NCBI RefSeq assembly: GCF_003994855.1
Contig: NZ_CP034142.1
Coordinates: 3,534,001-3,598,000, forward strand
DNA: 64,000 nt
Direction of reading: 5' to 3'
Origin: Marinobacter sp. NP-4(2019)
GTDB taxonomy: Bacteria; Pseudomonadota; Gammaproteobacteria; Pseudomonadales; Oleiphilaceae
Part shown: positions 16,228 through 24,753 of the stretch, piece after piece
Numbering within the stretch: position 1 is the first letter of the stretch
Layout: each line of letters begins with the position of its first letter
The notes under the pieces: generated by a model
What the model saw: only the letters and a program-made list of their open reading frames with translations
What the model was told of the DNA's origin: nothing
Database searches by the model: none
Program-made: the position numbers and the translations under genes

Positions 16228-17520
16228 ATGGGTATGACCCACATAGTCGACCGCCGCCTGAACGGTAAAAACAAGAGCGCAGTGAACCGGGAACGGTTTC
16301 TGCGTCGCTACCGGCACCACATCAAAAAAGCGGTGGCCGATGCGGTACAGCGCCGCTCCATTACGGACATTGAGCGCGGCGAAAAAGTCAGCATTCCCTC
16401 CCGGGATATTGAAGAGCCTATTTTCCACCACGGCCAGGGTGGCAAACGGGAGATTGTTCACCCCGGCAACAAGGAGTTCGTTGCCGGCGACACCCTGCCC
16501 AAGCCGCAGGGTGGCGGACAGGGCCAGGGTGGCGGGCAGGCCAGCCCCGATGGCGAGGGGATGGACGAGTTCGCCTTCCAGATCACCCAGGAGGAGTTCC
16601 TGGATTTCCTGTTTGACGACCTGGAGCTGCCCAACCTCGCCCGCAAGAAGCTCAAAGACACCGAGGCATTCAAGTATGTCCGCTCGGGCTTTACCACCCA
16701 GGGCATACCCGCCAAGCTGGATGTGGTGCGCTCCCTGCGGGGTGCGCATGCCCGTCGCCTCGGTTTGGGCGGTGCCCGCAAGAAGAAAATTCGTGACCTG
16801 GAAGAACAGCTCGCCGCCTTGAAGGCCGCCCCGGACGATCTGGATGCGGCATTCAGCCACGATGATCAGATTCAGGCGCTTGAGGAGGAAATTGCGCGAC
16901 TCAAAGCCAATGTAAGGCGCATTCCCTTCATTGATGAGATCGACCTGCGCTACCGGCAACACGTCAAGCAACCCAAGCCGGCCACCAGTGCGGTCATGTT
17001 TTGCCTGATGGATGTGTCCGGCTCGATGACCCAGATGCACAAGGACATCGCCAAGCGTTTCTTCATTCTCCTGTACCTGTTTCTCAAGAAGAACTACAAG
17101 AAAATTGAAGTGGTCTTCATACGCCATCACACCAGTGCCAAGGAGGTGGATGAAGAGGAATTCTTCTACTCCCGGGAAACCGGTGGCACCATTGTGTCCA
17201 GTGCACTGAAGCTGATGCACAAAATTATCGAATCCCGCTATTCTCCGAGTGAGTGGAACATTTACGCCGCGCAGGCGTCGGACGGGGATAACTGGAACGA
17301 CGACTCGCCCGTGTGCAGCAAGATCCTGTCGCAAAGCCTGCTGCCGCTGGTGCAATACTTTGCCTATGTGGAAATTACTCCGCAGGACCACCAGATGCTC
17401 TGGTACGAGTACGAGAAAATCCAGGAGAAGTTCCCCCAGAGTTTTGCGCTGCAACAAATCGCTGATCCCGGCGAGATCTATCCGGTGTTCCGCCAGCTGT
17501 TCGAGAGGAAAGCCGCATGA
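16228..17520 (+). CDS. yeaH: YeaH/YhbH family protein (DUF444)
   Basis: This 430-residue member of DUF444 opens with IVDRRLNGKNKSAVNRERFLRRYR, the family N-terminus. A Gly/Gln-rich linker lies near residues 90-110 and a predicted coiled coil around 190-225. The C-terminal half is a von Willebrand A-like domain with an intact MIDAS-type motif MDVSGSMTQMHKD near residue 261. It works with PrkA and SpoVR in stationary-phase stress adaptation; mechanism unknown. The stop codon overlaps the spoVR start (ATGA), so translation is coupled. Confidence 0.93.
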   Translation: MGMTHIVDRRLNGKNKSAVNRERFLRRYRHHIKKAVADAVQRRSITDIERGEKVSIPSRDIEEPIFHHGQGGKREIVHPGNKEFVAGDTLPKPQGGGQGQGGGQASPDGEGMDEFAFQITQEEFLDFLFDDLELPNLARKKLKDTEAFKYVRSGFTTQGIPAKLDVVRSLRGAHARRLGLGGARKKKIRDLEEQLAALKAAPDDLDAAFSHDDQIQALEEEIARLKANVRRIPFIDEIDLRYRQHVKQPKPATSAVMFCLMDVSGSMTQMHKDIAKRFFILLYLFLKKNYKKIEVVFIRHHTSAKEVDEEEFFYSRETGGTIVSSALKLMHKIIESRYSPSEWNIYAAQASDGDNWNDDSPVCSKILSQSLLPLVQYFAYVEITPQDHQMLWYEYEKIQEKFPQSFALQQIADPGEIYPVFRQLFERKAA

Positions 17521-19079
17521 GTGACATCATCGACCGCCCGAACATCCCGGACAATGAGGAGCCGAAGGCCAGGGAACCGATCTCCAACAGCTCAGAATGG
17601 ACCTTCGATCTGATCCGGCAATACAATGAGGAAATCGCCATATGCGCTGAAGAATTCGGCCTGGACACCTACCCCAACCAGATTGAAGTGATCAGCGCCG
17701 AACAGATGATGGACGCATACAGTTCCGTGGGCATGCCCGTGGGCTATCATCACTGGTCTTTCGGCAAACAGTTCCTGAGCACGTCCAAGAGTTACCAGCG
17801 CGGCCAGATGGGACTGGCCTACGAGATTGTGATCAATTCCAACCCCTGCATCGCCTATCTGATGGAGGAAAACACCCTGCCCATGCAGGCACTGGTGATT
17901 GCCCACGCCTCCTATGGACATAACTCCTTTTTCAAGGGCAATTACCTGTTCCGCACCTGGACCGACGCCAGCGCGATTATCGATTACCTGGTGTTTGCCC
18001 GTCATTATGTCGCCGAGTGCGAAGAGCGCTATGGACTGGATGCTGTGGAGGAGATCCTCGACTCCTGCCATGCACTGATGAATTATGGCGTCGATCGTTA
18101 TAAACGGCCGGCGCCGATCTCGGCCGCAGAAGAGGCAAGACGACAGAAGGAACGGGAGGAGTACCAGCAGCGCCGTATCAATGACCTGTGGCGCACCATT
18201 CCCAAAATGGACGATGACGACGACCCGGTCCGGCGAAAAAAGCGCTTCCCGGAGGATCCGCAGGAAAACATTCTCTATTTCATCGAGAAAAACGCGCCCC
18301 TGCTGGAAACCTGGCAACGGGAAATCATTCGCATTGTGCGCAAGCTGGCCCAGTACTTCTATCCCCAGCGCCAGACCCAGGTGATGAACGAAGGCTGGGC
18401 GTCTTTCTGGCATTACACGCTGCTGCACCGCCTGTATGAAAAAGGCCTGGTCAATGACGGCTTCATGCTGGAGTTCCTGCAAAGCCATACGGCGGTGGTC
18501 TATCAGCCACCCTTTGACAGCCCGTGGTATTCAGGCATCAATCCCTACACCCTGGGATTCTCCATCTATTCGGACCTGAGACGAATCTGTGAAAATCCCA
18601 CCGAGGAAGACCGTCAGTGGTTCCCGGATATCGCCGGCAGCGACTGGGTCGAAACCTTGCACTTCGCCATGAAGAACTTCAAGGACGAAAGCTTCATCCA
18701 GCAGTTCCTGTCACCGAAGGTCATGCGGGACCTCAAACTGTTCGCGATCCAGAACGACGATCAGGAAGACGTGTACCGCATCACCGCCATTCATGACGAG
18801 ACCGGTTACCGCGCCCTCAGGGAAAAGCTGGCACGCCAGTACAACCTCAGTTACCGGGAACCGAACATCCAGGTATGGAACGTGGACGTCAGGGGCGATC
18901 GTTCACTGACACTGCGGCATATCCCGGTCGACCGGGTTCCGCTCGGCAAGGAAACCGAGGAAGTGCTGAGGCATACCCATCGCCTGTGGGGATTTGATGT
19001 TCACCTGGAAAGTGTCGACGAAGGTACGGTGGTGGAGGACTATCACTGCCCGCCGAGGGATCAGGACGAAGACGACTGA
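17517..19079 (+). CDS. SpoVR family protein (YcgB-like)
   Basis: This 520-residue soluble protein matches the SpoVR/YcgB family: EWTFDLIRQYNEEIAICAEEFGLD, YPNQIEVISAEQMMDAYSSVGMP, YGHNSFFKGNYLF and the His-rich MNEGWASFWHYTLLHRLYEKG. SpoVR is needed for spore cortex in Bacillus; in proteobacteria it is always found with prkA and yeaH, in non-sporulating stress contexts. Biochemistry is unknown, though the conserved His/Glu pattern suggests a metal site. Its last 19 bp overlap the end of the convergent lrgB-like gene. Confidence 0.94.
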   Translation: MSDIIDRPNIPDNEEPKAREPISNSSEWTFDLIRQYNEEIAICAEEFGLDTYPNQIEVISAEQMMDAYSSVGMPVGYHHWSFGKQFLSTSKSYQRGQMGLAYEIVINSNPCIAYLMEENTLPMQALVIAHASYGHNSFFKGNYLFRTWTDASAIIDYLVFARHYVAECEERYGLDAVEEILDSCHALMNYGVDRYKRPAPISAAEEARRQKEREEYQQRRINDLWRTIPKMDDDDDPVRRKKRFPEDPQENILYFIEKNAPLLETWQREIIRIVRKLAQYFYPQRQTQVMNEGWASFWHYTLLHRLYEKGLVNDGFMLEFLQSHTAVVYQPPFDSPWYSGINPYTLGFSIYSDLRRICENPTEEDRQWFPDIAGSDWVETLHFAMKNFKDESFIQQFLSPKVMRDLKLFAIQNDDQEDVYRITAIHDETGYRALREKLARQYNLSYREPNIQVWNVDVRGDRSLTLRHIPVDRVPLGKETEEVLRHTHRLWGFDVHLESVDEGTVVEDYHCPPRDQDEDD

Positions 19080-19810
19080 CTGATCAGGAATTGCATGAGA
19101 TCCACCAGCCAGGGCACCAGCAACGCGGTGGCAAAGGCGGATAATGCCATCGCCAGCCCCGAGAAAGCGCCCATCTGCGGGCTGACCTGAAAGGCCCGTG
19201 CCGTTCCGATGCCATGGGCAGCAACCCCCATGGCAATCCCCTTGGCGGTATCGTCTGTCACCCGAAGCCATTCAAACAGTTTGGTCCCAAGCACCGCCCC
19301 GGTGATACCGGTGATCACCACCAACACCGCAGTCAGGGACGGCAGACCGCCGATTTTTTCAGAAATGCCCATGGCCACCGGAGCCGTCGCCGATTTGGGA
19401 GCCAGGGACATCTGTATCTCAGTGGATCCCCCAAGGAGCCAGGCCAGGCCAATGGAACTGCCAGCCGCAATCGTTACGCCGCACACCAGTGAAATAGTCA
19501 CCGGCAACCATAACTGTCGCAGTCTGGAAAACTGCTGGTATAGCGGTACGGCAAGGGCGACGGTGGCCGGTCCCAGCAAAAAGTGTACGAACTGCCCACC
19601 CTCAAAATAATCATCATAGGAAGTCCCCGTCAGCACCAGCACCCCGATCAGCATTCCGACCGAGGTGACTACGGGGTTCGCCAGCGGGTTGGACCGTGTC
19701 CGCAGGTACAGGCGGTAGGCAAGACCGTAGGCCACCAGGGTCATGGTCAGGCCCAGCAACGGCGATGCTGAAAGATAAACCCAGATATCCTTGAGACCAG
19801 GATCAGTCAC
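19061..19810 (-). CDS. LrgB/CidB family membrane protein
   Basis: This 249-residue inner-membrane protein of the LrgB family has about seven helices. The motifs HFLLGPATVALAVPLYQQF, MSLAPKSATAPVAMGISEKIGG, TGITGAVLG and AAHGIGTARAF are diagnostic. LrgB partners with LrgA/CidA; the pair was described as antiholin-like and more recently linked to pyruvate or by-product transport and cell-wall turnover. It overlaps the upstream lrgA-like gene by 8 bp (coupled) and the 3' end of spoVR by 19 bp on the opposite strand. Confidence 0.93.
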   Translation of the reverse strand: MTDPGLKDIWVYLSASPLLGLTMTLVAYGLAYRLYLRTRSNPLANPVVTSVGMLIGVLVLTGTSYDDYFEGGQFVHFLLGPATVALAVPLYQQFSRLRQLWLPVTISLVCGVTIAAGSSIGLAWLLGGSTEIQMSLAPKSATAPVAMGISEKIGGLPSLTAVLVVITGITGAVLGTKLFEWLRVTDDTAKGIAMGVAAHGIGTARAFQVSPQMGAFSGLAMALSAFATALLVPWLVDLMQFLISQSSSS

Positions 19811-20183
19811 CGTCCGGCTCCTTACCCTGATGCGACCCGACCAGCCAGCGGGTGGTCAACTGCATGATCAAGGCGGTAGCGACCATGGTGACGATGGTGC
19901 TCAGTAACAGGGCCAGGGTGATCGGGACCCATTCTTCAGCTATCCGGTCGAAATGCACCATCATGCCCACGCCTGCCGGAACGAACAGCAGCGACAGGTG
20001 ACTCAGCAGTGCTGAGGACGCCTGGTCAACCGACTCCGGTGCCTGCCCCCTGATAAGCAGAGTCACGAATAGCATGACCATGCCCAGTACCGGGCCGGGA
20101 ATCGGCACGTCAAGCAAGCGGACCGTGACTTCCCCCACCAACTGGTACACCAGCAACAACGTAATGCCATTGAGAAAATTCAT
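19803..20183 (-). CDS. CidA/LrgA family protein
   Basis: This small membrane protein has 126 residues and about four helices. The family signature PIPGPVLGMVMLFVTLL lies near residues 25-42, and SHLSLLFVPAGVGMMVHFDRI follows. It is holin-like and is encoded directly before its LrgB partner. The ATG (MNFLNG) has GGAG eight bases upstream and is preferred to an in-frame GTG nine bases earlier. The pair is transcribed away from the TRAP-like permease gene, which ends on the same strand about 50 bp upstream. Confidence 0.9.
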   Translation of the reverse strand: MNFLNGITLLLVYQLVGEVTVRLLDVPIPGPVLGMVMLFVTLLIRGQAPESVDQASSALLSHLSLLFVPAGVGMMVHFDRIAEEWVPITLALLLSTIVTMVATALIMQLTTRWLVGSHQGKEPDGD

Positions 20184-20231
20184 GCCTGCCACTCCGGATT
20201 TCCGACCGAGCCTGAAACCAGAGCATAACCA

Positions 20232-22373
20232 TTACGGTGACGGCTGAACACCCAACAACAGTCGGAAGCCGGTGTCCCATCCAACCGGGATATACGTCAC
20301 GACGAGCAACGCGGTACCCATCACCAGGACTGGAAAAATAAAGCGAAAGTTCCGCTGCCAGAAGGTGCCATGCAAACTCTCCCAAGCCGTTGGCAGACCG
20401 ACCACCTGCCGGGTCAGCAGGTGATTGAGGGCGACTGGCGGCGTCAGGTAGCCCATTTCGAACGCCAGTACGGTCATTACCCAGAAATGCAGGGGGTCAA
20501 TACCATTCTTCAGGGCAATCGGCGCCAGGGTGGCGTTCACCAGTAACACCGCACCGTAGGGGTCCATAATCATGCCGATAAACACCAGCAGACCCATCAG
20601 CAGGGTCAGGGTCAGCCAGACCGAGCCCAATTGCTCCGGGAACAGTTCCAACAGACCCGAACGTTCGATCAGACCGCCAACACTCACTGACAGCGCCATC
20701 AGCATCAGCAGGGCACCGATCAGGGCACAGGACTCCCGGGTGGCCCGCATCACCGATTGCGAGAATCCACTGGGAGGAATGACATTGGCTCGAGGAGCTG
20801 AGTCTTCCGCATCCGGATCCCCGGCCTTCAGCACCAGTCGCTCATAACCGAGGACCAGCAGCAGAATCACTGGCAGGATAGCGGGGGCCGAGAACTCATC
20901 CAGCCCCCGACCCAGCAGAACATTCCACAGCACCACCACGGCCGCAAAAATCGCAATGTACGGCAGTAACGGTACCAGCGCCCGCAGGGTGCCCGGAACG
21001 GCATCCCGCAGTGGCGCGATACGGCCGGTGGATGCACCTCCCATCAGGTATACGTAGACTGCATAGACCGAGGCGGTCAGTAACAGGACGCGGGCACCGG
21101 CGCTGAACAATTCGTCCGTGGTCACGCTGTTGTTCAGAGTAGCGACGATCACCACTAACAGGCAGGGGCGAAGCATGGTCCCCATGGAACCGGATATGGC
21201 CGTGGTTGCCAACGCCAGCTGTTCGGAGGTGCCGGCCCGCCGCAACTCACGGTACAGCGTCAGACCCGCGGCGAGGATGAAGATACCGGAAGCACCACTG
21301 TAGGCGGTAGGCAGCGCCGTCAGCAGTAGCACCACGACACCCAGCCATTTGGGCGGCAACTGCCAGGGGCGGATAAGATCAAACACCTTGCGGGGCAAGT
21401 GGGTTCTGGCCAGTAACATACCGACCCAGACATAAAGTCCCAGATTCAGGAACAGCGCCGACAACTCCGCCATCATGTTCAGGTAAACCGCGATGCCATG
21501 GTAGAAACCGTGAAACGCAAACTGCACGGTGGCACTGATGCACATGAAACTGTACAGCGGCACGCTCAGCAGCGAACGGGGCCAGCTACCCCCGGATGAC
21601 AGATCTGCCCTCGGCTGCCTCAGTTGCCATAAAGAGATCAACGTCAGTGCGCCAAACCCCGCCACCCAGATATCGTGCATGAAGAGGTGAGCCAGCGGCA
21701 TACCGGCGTCTGCCTGAGCCAGTTCCTGTTGGCGATAGAGCCAGGCGGAGGCCGTTAACAGGCTGTTTGCGATCAGCTGCGCAAGGGTGGCCACCTGGTC
21801 GTCCCGCCGGGATTCGACCGGACGCAAGGCAATATGCTGGCGGCCAAGGGTCGCCGCAGCCGCGCAGAACAGCAACATGAATCCCAGCAGGACACGACGG
21901 TTACCGGTGATCAGGACCACCGCCCGGGACAGGCCCGTCTCCATCAACGCGAAAGCCCGCACACCGGGTCCATCCAGGGATTGCAGGCGCTCCCATTCGG
22001 CAAGCCGCTGCTTGCAGGCATCCGAGGTCGCCATGATCGACGAGCGAATGTCCTTGCGGTTCAGATTGCCACCAAAGACATCGGCAAACGGATCCGCGGC
22101 CATTTCCGCTTTTTTCGCCGCCACCGCCAACTCCACGGCGGCTTCAGGGTCCGCCACCACCTGGCAGTCCGGCGCCCGAATCTGATCAATCACTCGCAGG
22201 TTGAAGTAATCCGGCCAGGTCTCGCCGCCAATTTCCAGCAAACGGGAATGCAGCGTCTCCCCTACCGAAGCCAGCAGAGTGAGCACCAGAATAACCAGCA
22301 TTGGCAGGCTGGCGAGGGTGACGGACAGGGTACGGCCCCGGCTGGCCGCCAGGGTTTGGGCATCGGCGGTCAT
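20232..22373 (-). CDS. TRAP transporter fused permease (DctQ-DctM type)
   Basis: This is a 713-residue polytopic protein. The N-terminal part, about 260 residues, has membrane helices and a large periplasmic loop (residues 40-130) unlike a plain DctQ. Residues about 270-700 are the DctM-like permease, with PTAYSGASGIFILAAGL, LTLLMGLLVFIGMIMDPYGAVLLVNATLAPIALKNGIDPLHFW and MGYLTPPVALNHLL. TRAP transporters use a sodium gradient and a periplasmic binding protein to import carboxylates and related compounds. The preceding gene, ending 3 bp before this start, encodes a candidate binding protein. The substrate is unknown. Confidence 0.85.
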   Translation of the reverse strand: MTADAQTLAASRGRTLSVTLASLPMLVILVLTLLASVGETLHSRLLEIGGETWPDYFNLRVIDQIRAPDCQVVADPEAAVELAVAAKKAEMAADPFADVFGGNLNRKDIRSSIMATSDACKQRLAEWERLQSLDGPGVRAFALMETGLSRAVVLITGNRRVLLGFMLLFCAAAATLGRQHIALRPVESRRDDQVATLAQLIANSLLTASAWLYRQQELAQADAGMPLAHLFMHDIWVAGFGALTLISLWQLRQPRADLSSGGSWPRSLLSVPLYSFMCISATVQFAFHGFYHGIAVYLNMMAELSALFLNLGLYVWVGMLLARTHLPRKVFDLIRPWQLPPKWLGVVVLLLTALPTAYSGASGIFILAAGLTLYRELRRAGTSEQLALATTAISGSMGTMLRPCLLVVIVATLNNSVTTDELFSAGARVLLLTASVYAVYVYLMGGASTGRIAPLRDAVPGTLRALVPLLPYIAIFAAVVVLWNVLLGRGLDEFSAPAILPVILLLVLGYERLVLKAGDPDAEDSAPRANVIPPSGFSQSVMRATRESCALIGALLMLMALSVSVGGLIERSGLLELFPEQLGSVWLTLTLLMGLLVFIGMIMDPYGAVLLVNATLAPIALKNGIDPLHFWVMTVLAFEMGYLTPPVALNHLLTRQVVGLPTAWESLHGTFWQRNFRFIFPVLVMGTALLVVTYIPVGWDTGFRLLLGVQPSP

Positions 22374-22376
22374 CGG

Positions 22377-23501
22377 TTACTCCACCGGGTCAGCGCATTC
22401 CTCCCGGGCGCCATTTGCCCGGCAGCGGATCTTGCGCTGCAGGGTCAGCATGTCCCCGCTGTAGTAGCCCTTGTCACGCAACTCCACCCGTGCCTGCTGC
22501 ATCATCCGATCGTATTCCAGGCGGTCCTCGGCGGGGATCTCAATCCACCACTTATCCGGTACTTTTTCTTCTTCCATGCGTACCCGGCTGATGATCTCAT
22601 CGAACCCCTGATAGAACGCCTCCCGGACGAACTGCGCCAGCTCGTTCGGCACCACCTCCGACCGACCAATCAACTGTGCGGTGATGTGGGTCAACGGAAG
22701 ATCGACGATACCGCCATCCGGTTCCAGCCCCTTGTAGAGTTCCATCACTTCATAGGCAGCCAGCGGTGCCGCCAGTACATCCACGACGCCGGTATTGAAC
22801 ATGTTCGGAGCGTTAACGATGTCCGCTACCACCGGGGTTGCACCGATACCGGAGATCATTTCCGCCTGGACCGGATCGTAGTCCAACACCGCCACCCGCT
22901 TACCCGCCGCCTTGGCCAGTGTGTTGATTTCACGATCATCCACAAACACATGGGCAGCTCCGGCCGGTGCGATCCCCATCACCACATAGCCGTTGCTGAC
23001 CATACGGTCGGCACTGCGGGAATCGGCCATCAGTTTCAGCGCCAGACGCATCTGTTCCCTTTCCGGAAATCCGCCAATGGAATCCAGGGTACCGGTGTAG
23101 CGGTTGAACAACCGCGCCCTCAGCCCACTCATCAGAGCGGCATCACAGGTGGCGGATTTGAGCTCCTCCACCATGACTGCCTCACTGGTGTAGGGCACCA
23201 TTTCAACATTGACACCAAACTCAAGAATCTTTTTGCGTTGCTCCTGAGCTGCTGCAAAGACGGGGCCGGACCGACCAAAAATGTCCCAGATACACACCCG
23301 ATAAACACGATCCGGATCCGGTTCCAGCCCGGTCAGGTCCTGGAAGGCAGCGACACGCTCCTGCAGAGGAAGCGACTGGTTATAAATCGTGGCTCGCAAC
23401 TGGTCGTCATCGGACCAGACAGCGGTGGACAGGAAAAACAGGAGGCAGGTGGCCATCGCCCGCAGGAATAGTGCGGAATTAAGGGTGCTATAAAACGTCA
23501 T
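22377..23501 (-). CDS. Putative periplasmic solute-binding protein of the TRAP system (DUF6091-like)
   Basis: This 374-residue secreted protein has an N-terminal hydrophobic segment (LRAMATCLLFFLSTAVWS) that looks like a signal peptide cleaved near residue 30. It does not show the ordinary DctP signature. The sequence VYRVCIWDIFGRSGPVFAAAQEQRKKILEFGVNVEMVPYTSEAVMVEELKS resembles proteins annotated as putative solute-binding proteins of TRAP-like clusters (DUF6091), as I recall. Four Cys could form disulfides. Adjacency to the fused permease (3 bp gap) supports the pairing. The ligand is unknown. Confidence 0.7.
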   Translation of the reverse strand: MTFYSTLNSALFLRAMATCLLFFLSTAVWSDDDQLRATIYNQSLPLQERVAAFQDLTGLEPDPDRVYRVCIWDIFGRSGPVFAAAQEQRKKILEFGVNVEMVPYTSEAVMVEELKSATCDAALMSGLRARLFNRYTGTLDSIGGFPEREQMRLALKLMADSRSADRMVSNGYVVMGIAPAGAAHVFVDDREINTLAKAAGKRVAVLDYDPVQAEMISGIGATPVVADIVNAPNMFNTGVVDVLAAPLAAYEVMELYKGLEPDGGIVDLPLTHITAQLIGRSEVVPNELAQFVREAFYQGFDEIISRVRMEEEKVPDKWWIEIPAEDRLEYDRMMQQARVELRDKGYYSGDMLTLQRKIRCRANGAREECADPVE

Positions 23502-23608
23502 TGTTATTGTCCTGGGCTCCGGAGCGAAGCCTCAGGGTACCAGTGAACAGCAACGGCCCCTCTGTCCCTCGTGGCAGGGGGGCCATGGCAATAGTGTCAA
23601 TAACACTC

Positions 23609-24496
23609 TCAGGTGGCCGTTGCCTTAACGGACGACTGCGGAATAATACTGCGACCATACATGGCCAGGACAAAGCCGATCGGGAACATCAACACCCCGT
23701 ACACCGCTGCCGGAATGGACATGGCGCTGGATTCAAGCAGCGTCAGGGTTACCATCAGGGCGATGGTGCCATTCTTGATGCCCAGTTCCACGGCTACTGC
23801 CAGGGATTCTCTCTGGGTGAGCCCCGCGCCGCGCCCAACCAGCAGCCCCAGGGTGATACCGGCAATGTTCAGCAGGAAAGTAGCCGGGCCCGCCTGTTTC
23901 AGCAAGTCCCAGATCTGGTCACGTACCCCGTAAATCAGCCCGACAATCAGTACCGCCAGCACAATACCGCCGAAGATGCTGACCATACCTTCAGCTTTCT
24001 TTGCCATGACCGGGTTCCGGGTCCGAACGACCATGCCAATGGCTACCGGAAATAACACAATGCCAATCAGCATCCCGACCGTCTTCCAGACCGGCAACAC
24101 GACGGTTTCCTGGGTTCCCATATAAAAATCCAGTGCCAGGTTGGTGAACAGCGGCAAGGTCAGGATTGTGATCAGGCTGGCACTAACCGTGAGAACAATG
24201 GACAGCGCAATGTTTCCCCGCGCCAGCAAGACAAACAGGTTGGAGGTCGTTCCCCCTGGGCAGGCGGCAATAATCACCAGCCCCACCGCAATGGTGGGCG
24301 GAACGGCCAACAGGGTTGCCAGGACAAAGGCCACCAGTGGCATCACCAGAATTTGTGCCACGGTACCAACGATCATTCCCTTCGGATAGACCGCAACCTG
24401 ACGGAAATCACGAACCGTGAGCGTCATACCGATACCGATCATGATAATAAAGAGGGCGATCGGTAACCCCGCCGAAATCAGTGGACTGGACTCCAC
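23609..24496 (-). CDS. Bile acid:sodium symporter (BASS) family transporter
   Basis: This 295-residue membrane protein of the BASS/SBF family has about nine or ten helices. The motifs GMTLTVRDFRQVAVYPKGMIVGTVAQILVMPLVAF and IIAACPGGTTSNLFVLLARGNIALS are the sodium-binding crossover regions of the family, and VAVELGIKNGTIALMV is the second. Bacterial members carry organic anions such as pantoate or keto acids with sodium. The substrate cannot be read from sequence. It is on the same strand as the TRAP genes, about 107 bp upstream, and divergent from the wax synthase gene. Confidence 0.92.
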   Translation of the reverse strand: MESSPLISAGLPIALFIIMIGIGMTLTVRDFRQVAVYPKGMIVGTVAQILVMPLVAFVLATLLAVPPTIAVGLVIIAACPGGTTSNLFVLLARGNIALSIVLTVSASLITILTLPLFTNLALDFYMGTQETVVLPVWKTVGMLIGIVLFPVAIGMVVRTRNPVMAKKAEGMVSIFGGIVLAVLIVGLIYGVRDQIWDLLKQAGPATFLLNIAGITLGLLVGRGAGLTQRESLAVAVELGIKNGTIALMVTLTLLESSAMSIPAAVYGVLMFPIGFVLAMYGRSIIPQSSVKATAT

Positions 24497-24664
24497 GTTG
24501 CCTCCAGATTGTTGTTTTTATGAAATTAGTCGGCTAACGAAGGTAGCACAAGCCGATCCTCCCCGTGACAGGGATTTCGCAACAACATGTAACGAATGCC
24601 CCTCTCAACACAGTTCGTCACAGGGAACCATTGCCCCGGTTATTCGTGTGATTGATCCGTAATG

Positions 24665-24695
24665 TTGCGTATACTTTCGCAAAATAACTAATAAT
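24665..24695 (+). promoter_or_regulatory. Possible promoter of the wax ester synthase gene
   Basis: TTGCGT and TAATAAT are separated by 18 bp in the AT-richer part of the gap between the BASS gene and the wax synthase, 59 bp before the ATG. It resembles a sigma-70 promoter but was assigned by eye. Confidence 0.35.
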
Positions 24696-24753
24696 CCGTG
24701 CGGGCTGACACTTGGTAGCCGAAGCACAACAAGGACATAAGGACGAGACACGA

